From positions 28,894,001 to 28,954,000 of the forward strand of contig OX485806.1 in assembly GCA_950295325.1 (NCBI GenBank): 60,000 nucleotides of DNA, in the 5' to 3' direction. Position numbers and translations under genes: made by a program. Source of the stretch: Polytrichum commune (Eukaryota; Streptophyta; Polytrichopsida; Polytrichales; Polytrichaceae). The notes beneath the pieces are model-generated. The model was not told the DNA's origin. It did not search any database and saw nothing but the letters and a program-made list of their open reading frames with translations. Shown here piece by piece: positions 1-16,570 of this stretch. Numbering within the stretch: position 1 is the stretch's first letter; each line of letters starts with the position of its first letter.

Positions 1-42
1 ATTCTAGCACCTCTTGGCACGCCCAAATGAGTGTGACCCTCG

Positions 43-182
43 ATGAACCAATATAGAATGTTCGTCATTCAAACTTCTACACTACCTCCAAGCATGCACC
101 GAATACTTACCAAACATGGAGGGTCTTGTATGCAAAACAACCAACTCCTGACCAGAAGTTATGTTGAGTTAGAGTTGGATAA
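43..182. repeat. Dispersed repeat copy in MDHAR intron (partner near 22.65-22.79 kb, inverted)
   Basis: About 135 bp here match the reverse complement of about 22,648-22,785. Shared blocks include ATATAGAATGTTC, CACTACCTCCAAGCATGCACC and AACTCCTGACCA. Both copies lie in introns, of the reductase and of the K+ channel. No ends or target-site duplication could be set. Both copies keep a short reading frame, which I take to reflect similarity rather than coding. Confidence 0.6.
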
Positions 183-377
183 CTCTCATGCTCCTGAAAG
201 TCCAAACGACCCATACGGTCAGCTCATTCATACTCAAAACTACTCATGTTCCAAAAACTTGAAGTGAGCTGAATTGATCATGTTATGCATAAATCTTTGA
301 TTTCATGATGTATACGTAGCACATACTGGAAGCAATTTCAAACAACTCTAAAGATATGACCTCCATGTAATCAATAC

Positions 378-4129
<3,752 letters not shown>

Positions 4130-4439
4130 TTAACTCCCAATCTCAAATCAACTTCCCACGTTGACAGAAGAACTGCGAAGTTCGGCACGAGGGCAATGCG
4201 GTGACTTCTCGTAGGTCGCTATTTTGAGTCTTCGCCTAGAGGATTATGTTACAATGTAGTGGGACACCTCCCCATGGGACATGATACATTAGTTTATTTT
4301 TCTTACGGTAAGAATCGACTAAGGAAGACAATCCTTATTCGGTCACCCACCTTAATATGATACCTATGTTAAATTCAAGTGCCACATGGTTTGGTGTGGC
4401 TCTAAGAAAGGATACCAAGAAGACATGTGCTAAACCATG

Positions 4440-5183
4440 ATGTCCTGTGTGACCATAATCTGGTCGCGGGCAGTTCGCTTTGATCCCTTTGACACCAGTT
4501 CGGATGGTTTCTTGATTGTATCAACTGCTCTTCTTGTTCGTGTTCAAGTGTGTTATGTTCTGGCACGTGGATAATTTTGTGGTTCGACAAAGTCAGGTTT
4601 TCTTTTTGGGGGGATTAATTCAAACATGGGAGTGTGCTTTGAATTGGTTTATAATGGAATTGGTCCACGAACCAAAACTTAGCATATGTCACCTTCTGGT
4701 TTAGGGGCAACATCTCCTAAACATGTTTTTTTTTGGTTGATCCCTATGTGCAAATGATTCCCAATTGATCTGGAAATTTGCATGACACTCAAACGCAACC
4801 CGTCGACCATTGGAGTTTTTAGTTGGACATGTGTTGGTGGTTGTAAATGCATGTGGAAGGTGTGCAGTTGTGGCATTGTTGCCTCAAATTGCAAAGCTTC
4901 CCAAAAAAACACAAAATAATGGTTTCAAGATTCGTGAGCTTATTTAAGTAGGTATATTGCTCTTCTTTTGAATGAGGGTAACATTTTGTCATTCGGAGAT
5001 GATTTGAGTGGAGATTCTATCAAAAAACCAACCCTAATTTAATTTCTAAATTGTTGCCCGTCAAGACCACTATTGACATTCGTATGATAATCTCCTACAT
5101 AATAGAACTTCAACATTCAAAATTTGGAGTGTGAGTAGTCACCTTTAGCTTGCAACCGTCTATATGGTTGGATTTGTCACGTT
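4440..5183. repeat. Dispersed 0.7-kb repeat, copy 1 (copy 2 at about 52,158-52,899, same strand)
   Basis: The two stretches align almost end to end, with many shared blocks: the 'ttg-atccct-tgtgcaaatgattcccaat' region, 'cattttgtcatt-ggagatgatttgagtgga' and 'ccactattgacatt'. Divergence looks moderate, with small indels. I see no coding capacity and no clear terminal repeats. Both copies are intergenic. The family is unidentified. Confidence 0.65.
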
Positions 5184-5473
5184 CCTCTATTTTCATAATA
5201 CATTCGAGAATGCAAATGAGACACTGGATTGTGAACTTCCAAACTTTGTGACATAAAAACACAAGAATGTGATTGTTCATGAGCTTGAACCACATAACCA
5301 TAGGAGAGAGACAAAAAGATCCTCTCTCCTCCCCTGAGCTTCCTTTTATATCAAAGGCATTACTTTTACTTTTTTCTTTCTCAAAAAGTAAAAGACGATG
5401 GGGCTTAAATTGTTACTTTTTCCAAATTTGCTCACTTCTCCTAAGATATGAAATACACAATTAGTACAAAGTA

Positions 5474-5693
5474 TATTGAATACAATATTTAGTGTCACTT
5501 ACTATTTGGAATTACGCAATGCTTAATCAATTTACTGTGTATCTCATATTTTACCAACAAATGTGAAACTGGTAGTTTGGACATTATAGAACATTACCAA
5601 CTTTACTTGACAAAAAATCACATCAATAGTAAAAAGATGTGGCATTGTGTAAACCCAAATAGTAAGTGACACTAAATATCATATTTAGTGTAG
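5474..5693. mobile_element. Small MITE of the 'CACTAAATAT' family, copy 1
   Basis: Terminal inverted repeats read TTTAGTGTCACTTACTATTT at the left and its complement AAATAGTAAGTGACACTAAA at the right. Outside them lies the family's palindromic end, clear at the right as CACTAAATATCATATTTAGTG. The interior is AT-rich and non-coding. Related ends occur at 7,502-7,880, 45,571-46,213 and, more distantly, 54,354-54,677. Confidence 0.65.
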
Positions 5694-6412
5694 TTAGCAA
5701 ATCCAAATTGAGGCCGTAGCTACTTTCCTTGTAATTTCCTATGCATATCTCATAAAATATCAAAGTGAAAATTCTTGTGCTCATTAAATAATCTTATACC
5801 CCCCCAATCCACCCCAAAATAATAATTAACTATTGAGCTACGAATGTTGATCATATTTTGAGCACAAAGTCCAATCTCTTTCAACAAACAAGTCTTTTTG
5901 GTGTCTTGGAGCCACACCATTCATATATAAATGTCCTAATATATAAATTAATCAAATAGAGGGTTGTCAACCATATGTAACTCATCCACCGTGGATGAAG
6001 GGGCTCCAATAAAAAACACATCATTTCTTTACCGGACTCATATGTTTGCATGGTATATGACACAACTTTAAAATGGACACTCGAAAGACATGTGTTACGA
6101 AGAGACCCCGATGAGATTGGACTACTTGTTCAATATACAAAGATCACTTCTAGACGATCTTGACTTAGGAGGCCCTATGTGATCACATTAAGAAGAGAGA
6201 TGACTTTTGACTTCATGTAACTTTTGCCTCTAAACTTTGATTCCTAAAATGGGAATGACAACTATTGTAGTATATAATTGTTGACCAAATGAGACAATCC
6301 TTGAGCCAACTTAACATTCAAAAAAACAGCTATGGGATTGGAGGTGCCCACAACAAGGTCACATGCTTTACATACTCTTTCATGTAAAATTGACACAACA
6401 AGACCGTGCCAC
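5694..6412. other. Intergenic, no feature recognised
   Basis: AT-rich sequence with short broken reading frames only. No gene, repeat end or RNA could be supported. Confidence 0.5.
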
Positions 6413-6780
6413 AAAATTGGGCCCTGGGCTAGATCACATCTTCATTCAGCTGAGCCCTGCCCCTCTCACGCCTCCTTCTTTGCATGGTCTTCCAGCCCAT
6501 ACATGCGTGAGAACTCTTCCTCATTGGGAACCAATGTGACAATACCTGGTCAAAATTACAAATATCCAAGTTAACATCGTTTTCATTATTGCCAAGTTAA
6601 TTGATGGAGTTCTTTCACATGCCAAAGGAGCTTAATGGCTTAAGTGACTGGGTATTGTCACATTGGTTCCCAATGGGGAAGAGTTCCCATGCAAGTGTGG
6701 ACAAGAAGACTGGGCAGTGAAGGAGGCGTGGGAGGGGTGGGGCCCAACCGGATGAAGATGTGATCTAGCTTGGGGCCAAA
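6413..6780. repeat. Long inverted repeat (arms about 130-137 bp, spacer about 95 bp)
   Basis: The left arm (about 6,413-6,549) is the reverse complement of the right arm (about 6,644-6,780). Paired blocks include GGTATTGTCACATTGGTTCCCAATG and GATGAAGATGTGATCTAGC, each with its complement in the other arm. A transcript would fold into a long hairpin with some mismatches. It could be a foldback MITE or an inverted duplication. No target-site duplication was found. Confidence 0.7.
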
Positions 6781-7501
6781 ATTAGTAATGATGAACTTTA
6801 AATTCAACATGTACTATATTTGTAGGAGGGAGGTCGTTCTAAAAACATAAAACTCTAAGGAGTTCTAATAGAGTCACCTTTCCTATTGCGTGATGCTTTG
6901 TCGACAAGATGTGTCTCCTACTCATTATGTAAGATGCCAATGTTTTCTATGTGAGACAAACGTGCCAAACTCACAAGGAAGAATATAGACAATTCTCTAT
7001 ACATAGCTTATCTTTAAAGCTATGACTATGACATGAAACCCCTTATAGTATGGTTAGTAAGCTACATTGATTATCCCAATTAGCGAGGGAGGGTTAATAG
7101 CGAGTGTGGGAAATTAGTGAAGGTGGTATTAAATTTCTTTACATTTTGAAACTAGTGCCACCAAAAAATTTAGGAGGCATTGTTCATCCCGACATTATTC
7201 ATTAAAAATACTATTCATAACATCACCATTCACTGAAAGCACTGACACTTGGCATTATCCACTAACAAGCATGTGTTTCCATATATATATATATGATCAC
7301 TTTACAAACGTGTAGAACACACATTATTTAGAAAAGTCTATGATAAATGAACATGTAATCATGGATTCAATGTTACTCAATCAAACTATTCAACCCTCAA
7401 TAACTTTGAGATTTGGCTATATGGTGCGTGCTCCAGGAATTAATACCACCCTTACTAATTGGGTTAATTGGTATAGTAGCCTTGCTTAAGGTACAAATAA
7501 C
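6781..7501. other. Intergenic, no feature recognised
   Basis: AT-rich, with a short (TA)n run near 7,281-7,292. No coding or RNA signal was found. Confidence 0.5.
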
Positions 7502-7880
7502 TACACTAAATATGGTATTTAGTGTCATATGGTATTTAATGTCACCATGGTAACTGTTTGGATGACACTTCTTATGAATAAGTGAACAAATGTTGTCATG
7601 GATGATGGATGAGTTCATCCATCGGCCAAAACGCTACCTTCTCTTGTCAGCAACTTGTGATGAAATACTGTCACGGATGTTTGAAATTTGGATGAAAATT
7701 CACTCGGTAAGTGACAGTAATTGCACATTGTATATCTATAATCCTTCAAATGTTTTACAAGCAATGACAAATAAGGTTGGGTTAACATGTAGTGTTTGTG
7801 ACACTATACTGCGGTTTACAATTAGGATTGAGCAAGACAATTACAATTGGTGACCCTAAATATCATATTTAGTGCATTAA
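7502..7880. mobile_element. MITE of the 'CACTAAATAT' family, copy 2
   Basis: The left end is CTACACTAAATATGGTATTT followed by AGTGTC. The right end is GACCCTAAATATCATATTTA followed by GTG. These are inverted copies of the ends at 5.5 and 45.6 kb. The interior differs from the other copies and the short reading frames in it look incidental. Confidence 0.5.
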
Positions 7881-10070
7881 ATTCCCTATGCAATGGAGCT
7901 CATTAAAGGCCAAGGGCTAAGGACTGAAGGGCCTAAGGGACAACCACCAATGTGGATGTGACGACTTGCCCGATAGATGGATGTCCAATGCATTAAGAAG
8001 CATAATTACAACTAGGACAAACATCACCTCAAAGAAGTCACGTTTGAAAAGACGAATGGCATAACATTATTCCATGGAATATTCTAACATTATTCTTTGT
8101 TTTCAAACTGAATATGGGAATATTATGTAGAATATTATCAATTTCACAAAACATTATTATGAATATGAATAATGTTATGGGGTTGAAGAAGACTCGAAGC
8201 ACTAATGTATTAGTGCTAAAAGACATGCCTTGCCTCCAAGAATGATAGTCTGGTAGTACGTCTCAAGGTTTAGTGCCACACGGTCCAAAGTTTTGAACCT
8301 TCTCTTGAGTTCGTAAAAGCCCAATGTGTCTTATTGTTTACGGCATTGACTAAGAGGTCTTCTTGCGAACACCAAAGCCTTGTTAGGTCAAGGGTGTAGC
8401 AGTGTATCTTCAAAATTAAATAAGAAAATAAATTTTGCAAAGGTGTTTGATCATAGTCACATATATATGTTTAGGCAAGTCCATCAAGGGGAGGGGACCT
8501 CGATGGATGGTAAACCTTTCCCCAACCTTTCAAGGAGGTTACATATTATGGGCTCACATGGACTCATGATGATGGTATTAGGAATTTATATGGTAGTATG
8601 TTATTAGGTGTTGGTTATTTTTTAGGACATGTGTCGGTGTGTAATGGGGGTATCTTCAAATAGGTAAGGCATGTAGGGTGAGCCTATTGAGGGAAACCAT
8701 TATACATTAATACATGTCATTATAGAACCACTGCCACACATAATATGTGGCAAGGTTGTATTGAGCTTAGTGATTGCTTGCAACGTCCTTCATACTTAGC
8801 TGACATGTCATCAAGTAGTGATTATTGTCATATAATTGGCCTCCTCGGAGCCATTGAGAGCGCGAGACATAGGTGAGATACAACCCCAAACCAATTCATA
8901 CGATTCTACAATGCGCATCACAATTAGTGTTATAACGTAACTAACATGTTAAAAATTGAAGGTTTGATGGTTGAGTTTTCAAAAACACTTACGAAGTGAG
9001 AGTTGTAAGGTTTATTTTTTATAATTATGAGAAAAGTCAAAGATCACATTCATATAATTGAATGTTTTATGTAAGGTCATGGTCTCCAAGTAAGCAAAAT
9101 TACAAAATAACACATAAACTGGAGATGACATTAGTAGGCTTGGATAAATACTTTGTAAGCATGCTCATCACATTGACTTATTATGTGTTTTAAGATAAAT
9201 ATAAATAATATGATCATATGTACACAATGTGAATAACGTATGTTAATGTGATCCTTCCTCTCCCCTCCCTTTAGCCATATGTAAGTGTTGAAGTCATTTA
9301 TCACCTCCAAAACTCAATCATGAGATTGCATGCATTATTATCACCTATTCCACATGAAGTACTCGCATCACCATCAACACTTTGATAATTTGATCACTTC
9401 TATCTCTAGTATTTGTAATTTCAATCCATTGTATAAAGTTCATCATGAGAACCATGAGATTTGTGATCATGAGGAATTTTCAAACTTTATTTACTTCTAG
9501 ATTCAATATAGAAAGATTAAAACTATTTAATGGTAGTCTCAGTCACATGGATGTGATGCTTTGATGGTGTCCCACAACTTCTCTCCTGTAAAAGTTCTCA
9601 AATACTTTGGGGAAAGTTGTCTTTATGACACATCTTAATTAGATGATGCTTTATCCATAACTTAAACCCAAAACACTAGATGTGGTTAACACTACATAGT
9701 CCTATTACTGTGGGCTGCAATAATTTCCTAGAGCGCATGTTAATTCTCACAATGAGCATTAATGTGGGCCACATTAATTTTCAACCCACGCTGAATTTAT
9801 AGGAGGAAATTAGCGTAGACTAGATTAATTGTTTTGCTAGAAACTTAAAGTGGGTGATTATTTTATTTTGTGCTTAGTTAAGGTGTGCAATATTCTATGT
9901 ATTGGTCAAAAGTCTTCATGTAGACTTAGGGGAAGACCCGGGGTCTTGGACCCACGTTAATTCCACCTTGACTTCAAAATTAGTGTGGCGCATGCTAATT
10001 TTCCACCCACATTAATAGGATTATTTAGTGTACTTAGGTGTTGCTTTACCCTGCAAGCCTTGAAAGCTTT
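7881..10070. other. Intergenic, no gene recognised
   Basis: Two kilobases of AT-rich sequence. Minor features are a short inverted pair ATAACATTATT/AATAATGTTAT (about 8,061-8,177) and a cluster of direct and inverted ATTAATGTGGG/CCACATTAAT words at about 9,745-10,015, which may be a worn transposon end. No reading frame resembles a known protein. Confidence 0.45.
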
Positions 10071-10087
10071 AAACCCTAAACCCTAAC
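10071..10087 (+). promoter_or_regulatory. Telo-box-like motif upstream of the methyltransferase gene
   Basis: A double telomere-type word, AAACCCTAAACCCTAAC, lies about 500 bp upstream of the methyltransferase ATG at 10,588. Telo boxes (AAACCCTAA) are known plant promoter elements, common near transcription starts of translation-related genes. The transcription start here is unknown, so the regulatory role is inference. Confidence 0.4.
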
Positions 10088-10587
10088 TGTAGTCAACACC
10101 ACTGTGGGTGCTTCTCGTAGATGCATAGTTTCATTACTTCAAGTTTTGCAAACAATTTTACATCTGGTGCCTGAGTGGTAATGCACAAACCTACTTTCTC
10201 TCACAATTTCCAGAAAGAAGACAACCCTGCGTATGACTCGTCTTTGAATTGCCATGGATGCTCTGTTCTATGAAATGTTTGTTGAGAAATTCATGAATTG
10301 GAGGCCTTCATTGTCTGGATATTTGAAGTGTTCTTTGAGAGATTTGTGCGAAGATAAAACCGTCTATTATTTTTGGTGATGGGATTGATACCGAAGCCAT
10401 ATGAGCAGATTCCATAGTTGCATGCTCAGATGTTATGTTGGTCTTGTTGCATGATGATATGTCACTCCACATACCTCTGTCATTAGGAATTATCGACTGA
10501 TTGCAGAGAACTTGGGGTGACAGTATTTGAGGTGAGCATGTCCTGAGCGCCAACAATTTTCTAACTCTTTTGGGTTAATCAAAAGAC

Positions 10588-13317
10588 ATGGACCCAGCTT
10601 TATTTTCGGCTGGAAATCTCTTTGGAGGTGAAGATTCAGGTAGTCCACTAATTCCCCCATGTTATGTCACTTGGCTTTAATTTTTGATCTATCTTGATTG
10701 GCATGTATTTCCTCAGGTAAATTTTGTGGGTGGAACTGTTTGAGCTGAATTTGTGCTGTTCGCAGATGACTCGGTGTGCTCAGATGGTGAAAGTTCATTT
10801 GTGGAACGAGATCATGAATTTCCTGGCATGGTACACACCAATTCCAACTCGAAGGCTTGTTGATGCCATTAAATATGAATAAGTGTAAATTTTTGTCAAA
10901 ATTTCTGTACCGTTAAATTAGATCTTTTTTTCCTTCGAAGAAACAGCATCATGGGTATTTGGGATATACCTAATGCGATCCAAGATGAAGTCTTTATCAC
11001 CAAGGTCTTAAGATTCCACACAGAATTGAGAGGTCCACAGAGGTTCCAACATGAAGAATACAATTCCAAAGTTTGACAATGGCACCCAAACACTTGAAAG
11101 TTTTGAAACCTGTTAATCTCATCAGTCGCAAGGTTTAGGAGAACATTGACTGGCGGTTTTCATTCTGAAGGTTAGCACATTTGAATCAAGCGTTGAATGG
11201 AAAGTGCTCCATCCTAGTGTAATCATTTGTTGCTTAAGTCCTCGATTGCTTCACCCATTATGAGGTTCCTGAAGTGAGCTTTTTGACCGAGGACAGAAGG
11301 GAGATTGTATCTTACGTTTGTGGATGGTTGTGGATGGCCCTGTTCAAATGGCTATTGCCAAGTGTGTTACCAGTTTTCTATTTCCAAAATTCTGACTGCT
11401 TTGTGTTGAGTATGTAATCCTAAAAGCTTTGGATGAACTACCTCTCTTGATGCTTATGTTTTGGTTTACTGGTTACATACATCTGTAAGTTAAGTGTTGT
11501 TTGAACATATATACTTACAAGGATGCTTGTATCTTATGTTTGCATTTGCACTGTCCTTCATGAACTCTGGTAGTGCTTGTACTAGATGATCCATGATCAT
11601 CACGTGGAGTGGTGATGATCAAGTGCAGTCACTGAAGATTCGGGAGTTTGCGTTTCACCAAGTCAATGCCAATCTGTTATGGCCAGGAACTCGTATCTTT
11701 GCTGAGTGGCTAATTAAGCATCCTAATCTACTTCGTGGCCGCAAAATCTTGGAGCTTGGAAGGTTTGCTCTCTCAATGCAGTCGATATGTTCAATTCAGT
11801 TCAAATCTAGCCTAAGTTGAATGACCTTCTGAGTATTTCTAAACTAATTGTAACTTGTACCTCAAAGAAGCAGGTGAAGTTTTGAGTGGTTTTGTTGTAG
11901 TGGGACAGGTGCTCTTACGATTTTTTTGAAGAAGACTTTTGACCTTGACATCACGACGTCTGACTATGATGATGAGGACATAGAAAACAATATCTGCCAC
12001 AACTGTACGGTGAACAGCATTTCAGCCTTCCCACATATACGACGTAAGAACTGCTCACTGATTTCGTACTCATGGTAATAGTTCAATAGTGCTTAAAGCA
12101 CTAGAAACAGGCAACCTCCATGTTTGAAGGAGTGCTACAACCAAGCAGTTGATATCTATGCTAAGAAATTAGTCAATGGGCTTATGGCAAGTGATGAAGT
12201 TCATATTTCATGAAGGTTTTGGTCTGATAGGATAGGTAGTTTTTTTTATGCAACTCAGGTCTGGCGTTTGTGAGCCAATATCATTTTTCTGCGTGCCCTT
12301 CAATCTTCTAACATGAGGTCATTCACCTTGAGATGAAATGTTGTGCATTGACTCTCACTAAACTGTATTGTTGGATGAACTTGGCAGATACATGGGGCGA
12401 GAAGTTTCTGAGGGATAGCTCAGATTGGGATTTGATCCTTGCAAGTGATATTTTACTTTGTAAGCTTCATTCATCTCATATGATGCGGATACCATCAGCA
12501 GATATGAACTAAGATTCCATTTCAGCACTGTAGGTGAAGGATGTTTTCCAACCCGCAAATAATCTAAAACCTCTAACTTAAGGTTTGACCAATAGAAAGT
12601 CCTCAAATCACCCATTAAGATGTCAATAGCTATAAAGATTGAAGAAGCGCTGGTTCCTTCTGACAGCCATAAATTCTTCAGTGTATACTACCTACTGTGC
12701 CCTGTGCTGTTGTGCCTTCACCTTAAATTATCTGAGATGAATGCTCTTATAATTAAAGAAGGGCCTGATGTTAAACAACAACATCAGAATCTCAAAGATC
12801 TGTAAGTAAATGAATGCTGCCCTGGGGGTCCAAATATACGTACCCATACTCATCAAAGGAGATGTCCAAGTTAAACAAACAGACAAACAACTTTTCCCTT
12901 TACGGAGATGCAGCATCTGTCTGTCAGGTTATGGCAGCCTCATCTGATCTTTTGCTGTGCACACTTTTTGGTGCAGATGTGAAGCAGTACCCGAATTTGA
13001 TCAAGACACTATGTTTTCTCTTACAAACATGGAAACCAAACAGTGGAAGTGTAGAAGTTATTCAGGCAGGTGAACATCTGAGTTCAATTGTGGGAGCAGA
13101 GGTGCAGTCTGACAGTAGGAAGAATTTAGTTGTTATTCCAGAATCTCTTCCGAAGCCGTGCTTTTTGATGAGTTGGAGACGTAGAATACCTAAAGAAGAT
13201 GAAGATCTCTTCTTCAATGGATGTAAAGCTGCAAATTTGTTGGTGGCTGATTTCGGAGCTCGGGTGTACTGCATTTCTCCAGCTCCAAATGTGGAAAATA
13301 CCCCAGAAAAATCATGA
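10588..13317 (+). CDS. METTL21-like S-adenosylmethionine-dependent methyltransferase, complete, 6 exons
   Basis: Exons 10588-10639, 10766-10830, 11629-11762, 11901-12043, 12388-12459 and 12977-13317 join in phase to 268 aa ending in TGA. The fold is the seven-strand methyltransferase of the METTL21/FAM86 (protein-lysine methyltransferase) group. Residues about 50-70 hold the family's WPGT entry block. Motif I is ELGSGTGAL at about 81-89, split by an intron inside the Gly-rich loop. The acidic DYDDED lies at about 105-110 and the post-motif DWDLILASDILLY at about 144-156. Near the C terminus CFLMSWRRRIPKEDEDLFF matches plant homologues. The first 39 residues are acidic and poorly conserved. 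The substrate cannot be read from sequence; a protein lysine is likely from the family. The donor after exon 3 (GTTTGC) is non-consensus but restores GSGTG exactly. Confidence 0.88.
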
Positions 13318-16300
13318 GAGGTTAGGAGAAGTCACAAATATTATTGTTCCCATTTCTATACTGGATCCTATTATAAATTGAAGTTTTTCTCTAGTTACCC
13401 AAGCCTTAAAAGTATGTTTGGGACACTCCAGATGGATCCGAAATGAGTCCATGTTCTGGATAAAGGTTATATAAAATTTTCTAAACATTCACTCGCACCA
13501 TGTATTTCTTCAAATATGGTCTACTCAGTTCTACTCATCATACTCTCATCATATAGGTTGATATCTTTTACAAATTTGGTTCTGTGAAAGTACAGACATC
13601 AGTTTCATGATGGTGGTAGGTAAGCATGGGGAGAACATGTGACTTAAAAGAGTGAAGTACAAGAGACATACTGTGTACAAACTTACCCTTGTAACCACCG
13701 TTGGCCTACTGTGGCACCCTCTAAACTTCCATTAGCATGTATGATGATACATTTCCTTCCATATCCATCTTACTTCTCATGCTTTTTCGTCTCCTTAGCT
13801 TTTCGATGCACTTATCTGCAGTTTATTAAATGTTAGATGAAATCTTCCATTTGCAAATACTACTAGGGGATATATAGTGACATATATGGTAAGGATGGTA
13901 GTGCTGGTGATTGTGGAATCAGACATATTCACGTTCACCAAGAAAATGGGCTTCTGCAGGAACTTGCCTACTAGGAAATCTTGGTCTTTGGCCTATATGT
14001 TCCAGTCAATGTGGTTGATGATGAATATCACATAAGCTCATTACTTCCGTTTTATAATGATAGCTGAAGAATATTAGCTATAGATCATGTACTATGCCTG
14101 GTGCATGACTTGGTGCAATGTCTCAACCTGCAACTGACAACTGAAAAGAAGCCATGAACAATTGGACCACTTGTTCAGTGTGTGCATAAATGGTGCCTTC
14201 TCTGCTGGAGGTCCTTTGTTATTGCCAATGTTGTGTTGTTGTTGTGTTATTGTTGTGTTGGCCACTATATTTTGTGCTTTGGGGACTGGCCGCTCCACTA
14301 CCATTGTTAGGTAAATATGAAACTTGAAGATCTGATGTCCTGTAACAGCAGCCCTAACAGTGAAGGGGCAATGCTCACAATCAAAAAATAAGCGACCAGG
14401 GAATTCCCCCGCTTAAGGTATGTGTTCTCTGAGGTGCATGATCCCATAGGAGAAGTATTTTGTTTAAGAAACAACACTTTGTCCCTTAAATGACCTCTGG
14501 GTATATGTGCACACCTGCAACTATTTTCATTGCTGTATATGTAAGGTCAAGTTTTTCTCTCTTTAGTTTTGATGAGCCTCCTTGAAGGAACTTGCCTCTG
14601 CCTTCAGATTTCACTTTCAGGATGATCACCTTGCCCTTGCCACTATATAATTTGATGAACTTTGGAAGAATGCAAGAGTCTGTGGTCACAGGAAAGATCC
14701 AGGCAACTTTTAATGCAAGCATTCTGATATTGTTGAATAATTAACGAAATCGTCATCAAAAGTTGATGATGGTGTGAGCTTGAGGTTGATTTTAAAGCGA
14801 ATCCTTACAGCTCTCTACCAGACAAATTGTATGTGGAATTCATTGAAAGAGCCAGTGAGGGAAGAGAACAGGAGACAGTAAGAGCATGAGTCAAGTGACA
14901 CTGTTTGAGAGCTATAAGTATGTTGGAGTATTTAACAAGAATTGAATCTGACTCCATGAAAGTTCACTACTCGTTTCTCCAAATTTGGAGTCTTAATGAG
15001 CAGTGATGATGTTATGTTTCCAACGGCTTCTAGCTGTTAAGTAGGGACACTCTAACGCAATTTGGTGAAATAGCTCTGGATGTGGGTGTTTCTGTGGGTT
15101 GGTGACTGCTGTTGAATCCTGACTTCACTGCAGAGTAGCCCTGCTGATCCTGTGACATAGATATCATCAGAAAGTACATCCCTTGTCCTTCCTGAAGTCA
15201 GAATCTTGTTGCCAAGACACAGAATTGATTACATTATGTACTAGGTTTCTGCTTCATCAGACCACGTTCAATAGAACACGTAATCCATCCCACTCAAGAC
15301 TTACAAGTTTGCAGCTACTGCTGCTCAGTAAAGTCACATTTCTGGCAGGAAATTATAAATGATCAGCAATGTCCATGGCGTGTCAGGTACAACAATTGGC
15401 TTCAGGTCGTGCAATGCTGCCAACTGTACGAGGTAGTGGAAGAGGGGCAAGTACAGGTGGGTCTATTGGGACTCTTACTTTGCTACAAACGATTGCAAGG
15501 GGTGCTTTGGTTGACCTTGTTCCTTCAGGAAGACACTCGAGACATTCTTAAGTGTTGTAATGGGTGTTCTCCGTAGATAAGCATTTTGGAGAGCATACAA
15601 CTCGGGAAGATTCTTTTTGGCAAGGTCTTTAAGTTGAATCTTGTTAGATGGGAGAAGGCTTTGTCCAAAGAAGATAAATAAATAATGAGGCGTAGAGTAA
15701 TGAGAGCTTAATGCCACTTGACAATGCTTGGCATTCATGCATGTACTCAAGGGCCTTGATTCTTGGATTTATTCTTGAAGCTCGAATAGAAAGAGACCAT
15801 CCTAACACATGCTTAAGAATGCTATGCTGTATGTGGATTGATGTGAGCATGTGGTTGATAGGTTGTTGAAGTTCTCCACAAGGCATGCAAACTGATGGAG
15901 GACGAGGCCACTTCATCATCAACCCAACAATATGCTCAAGAAGGGATACTGCCACATGGCAGTATTCCACATGTGGGCCGAATGGCATCAACTAATTTCA
16001 AGAGTCCTTGTGCAAGGTTGGCTTGGCTCACATATCAAGGCAAAGAGAAGCACATCAATGCCCAAAAGGTTTGCAGTTGTCTGAAAACAAACCACTTTGA
16101 ACAAAGATATGTTACTCTTATTCACCAAGCATGTTGTTGGTTGACCTAATTGCCTTTTTTCCGTCTCTTGATTTGCAAGTGATGATGCACCTCATGTGTT
16201 CATGAGCTTGTAATCCAGAATCTACTTATGGTCTGACCTTCTCATGTTTCTCAAAGGATGTATTGTCAACGTACCACGACTCATACTTGTATGGAAAGGT

Positions 16301-16570
16301 GCCCCTTACAATCAAAGTGCGTGCAGCAATACGAGGGTGGCCTTTGAGTACCCTTCTCTTATGGGTGCGTTGTGAATGTATTCATCCATGCTTGTCCTTA
16401 AAATTATCCAGGGAGCTGCAATTTTGACTTGGTGTCCTTCGTACTTCTCTCTCTGGAGGAATCAAAACCTCAAGACTTATATGATTTAATTTTTTTTTTT
16501 TGGAGCCCTTTGGATGTATGTTGGATTGAGAATATGTGGTTGAGTATCCCATGTTGTCAAACTTCCGCAG
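13318..16570. other. Region between methyltransferase and channel; 5' end of the channel gene probably here
   Basis: No exon could be assigned with confidence. The channel's S1 exon at 16,571 starts at phase 0, so at least one upstream exon with a start codon must exist. A plus-strand stretch at about 15,458-15,560 after a CAG reads a hydrophobic segment (GLLGLLLCYKRLQGVLW) that could be an N-terminal helix, but its splice phase is untested. Minus-strand open stretches at 14,486-14,722 and 15,475-15,991 resemble nothing I recognise. A GTT-rich low-complexity patch lies at about 14,215-14,262. Confidence 0.4.

Noticed and set aside
14486-15991. Minus-strand reading frames as a gene or retroelement
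   Set aside because: They are short, in different frames, lack convincing splice links and show no recognisable motif.
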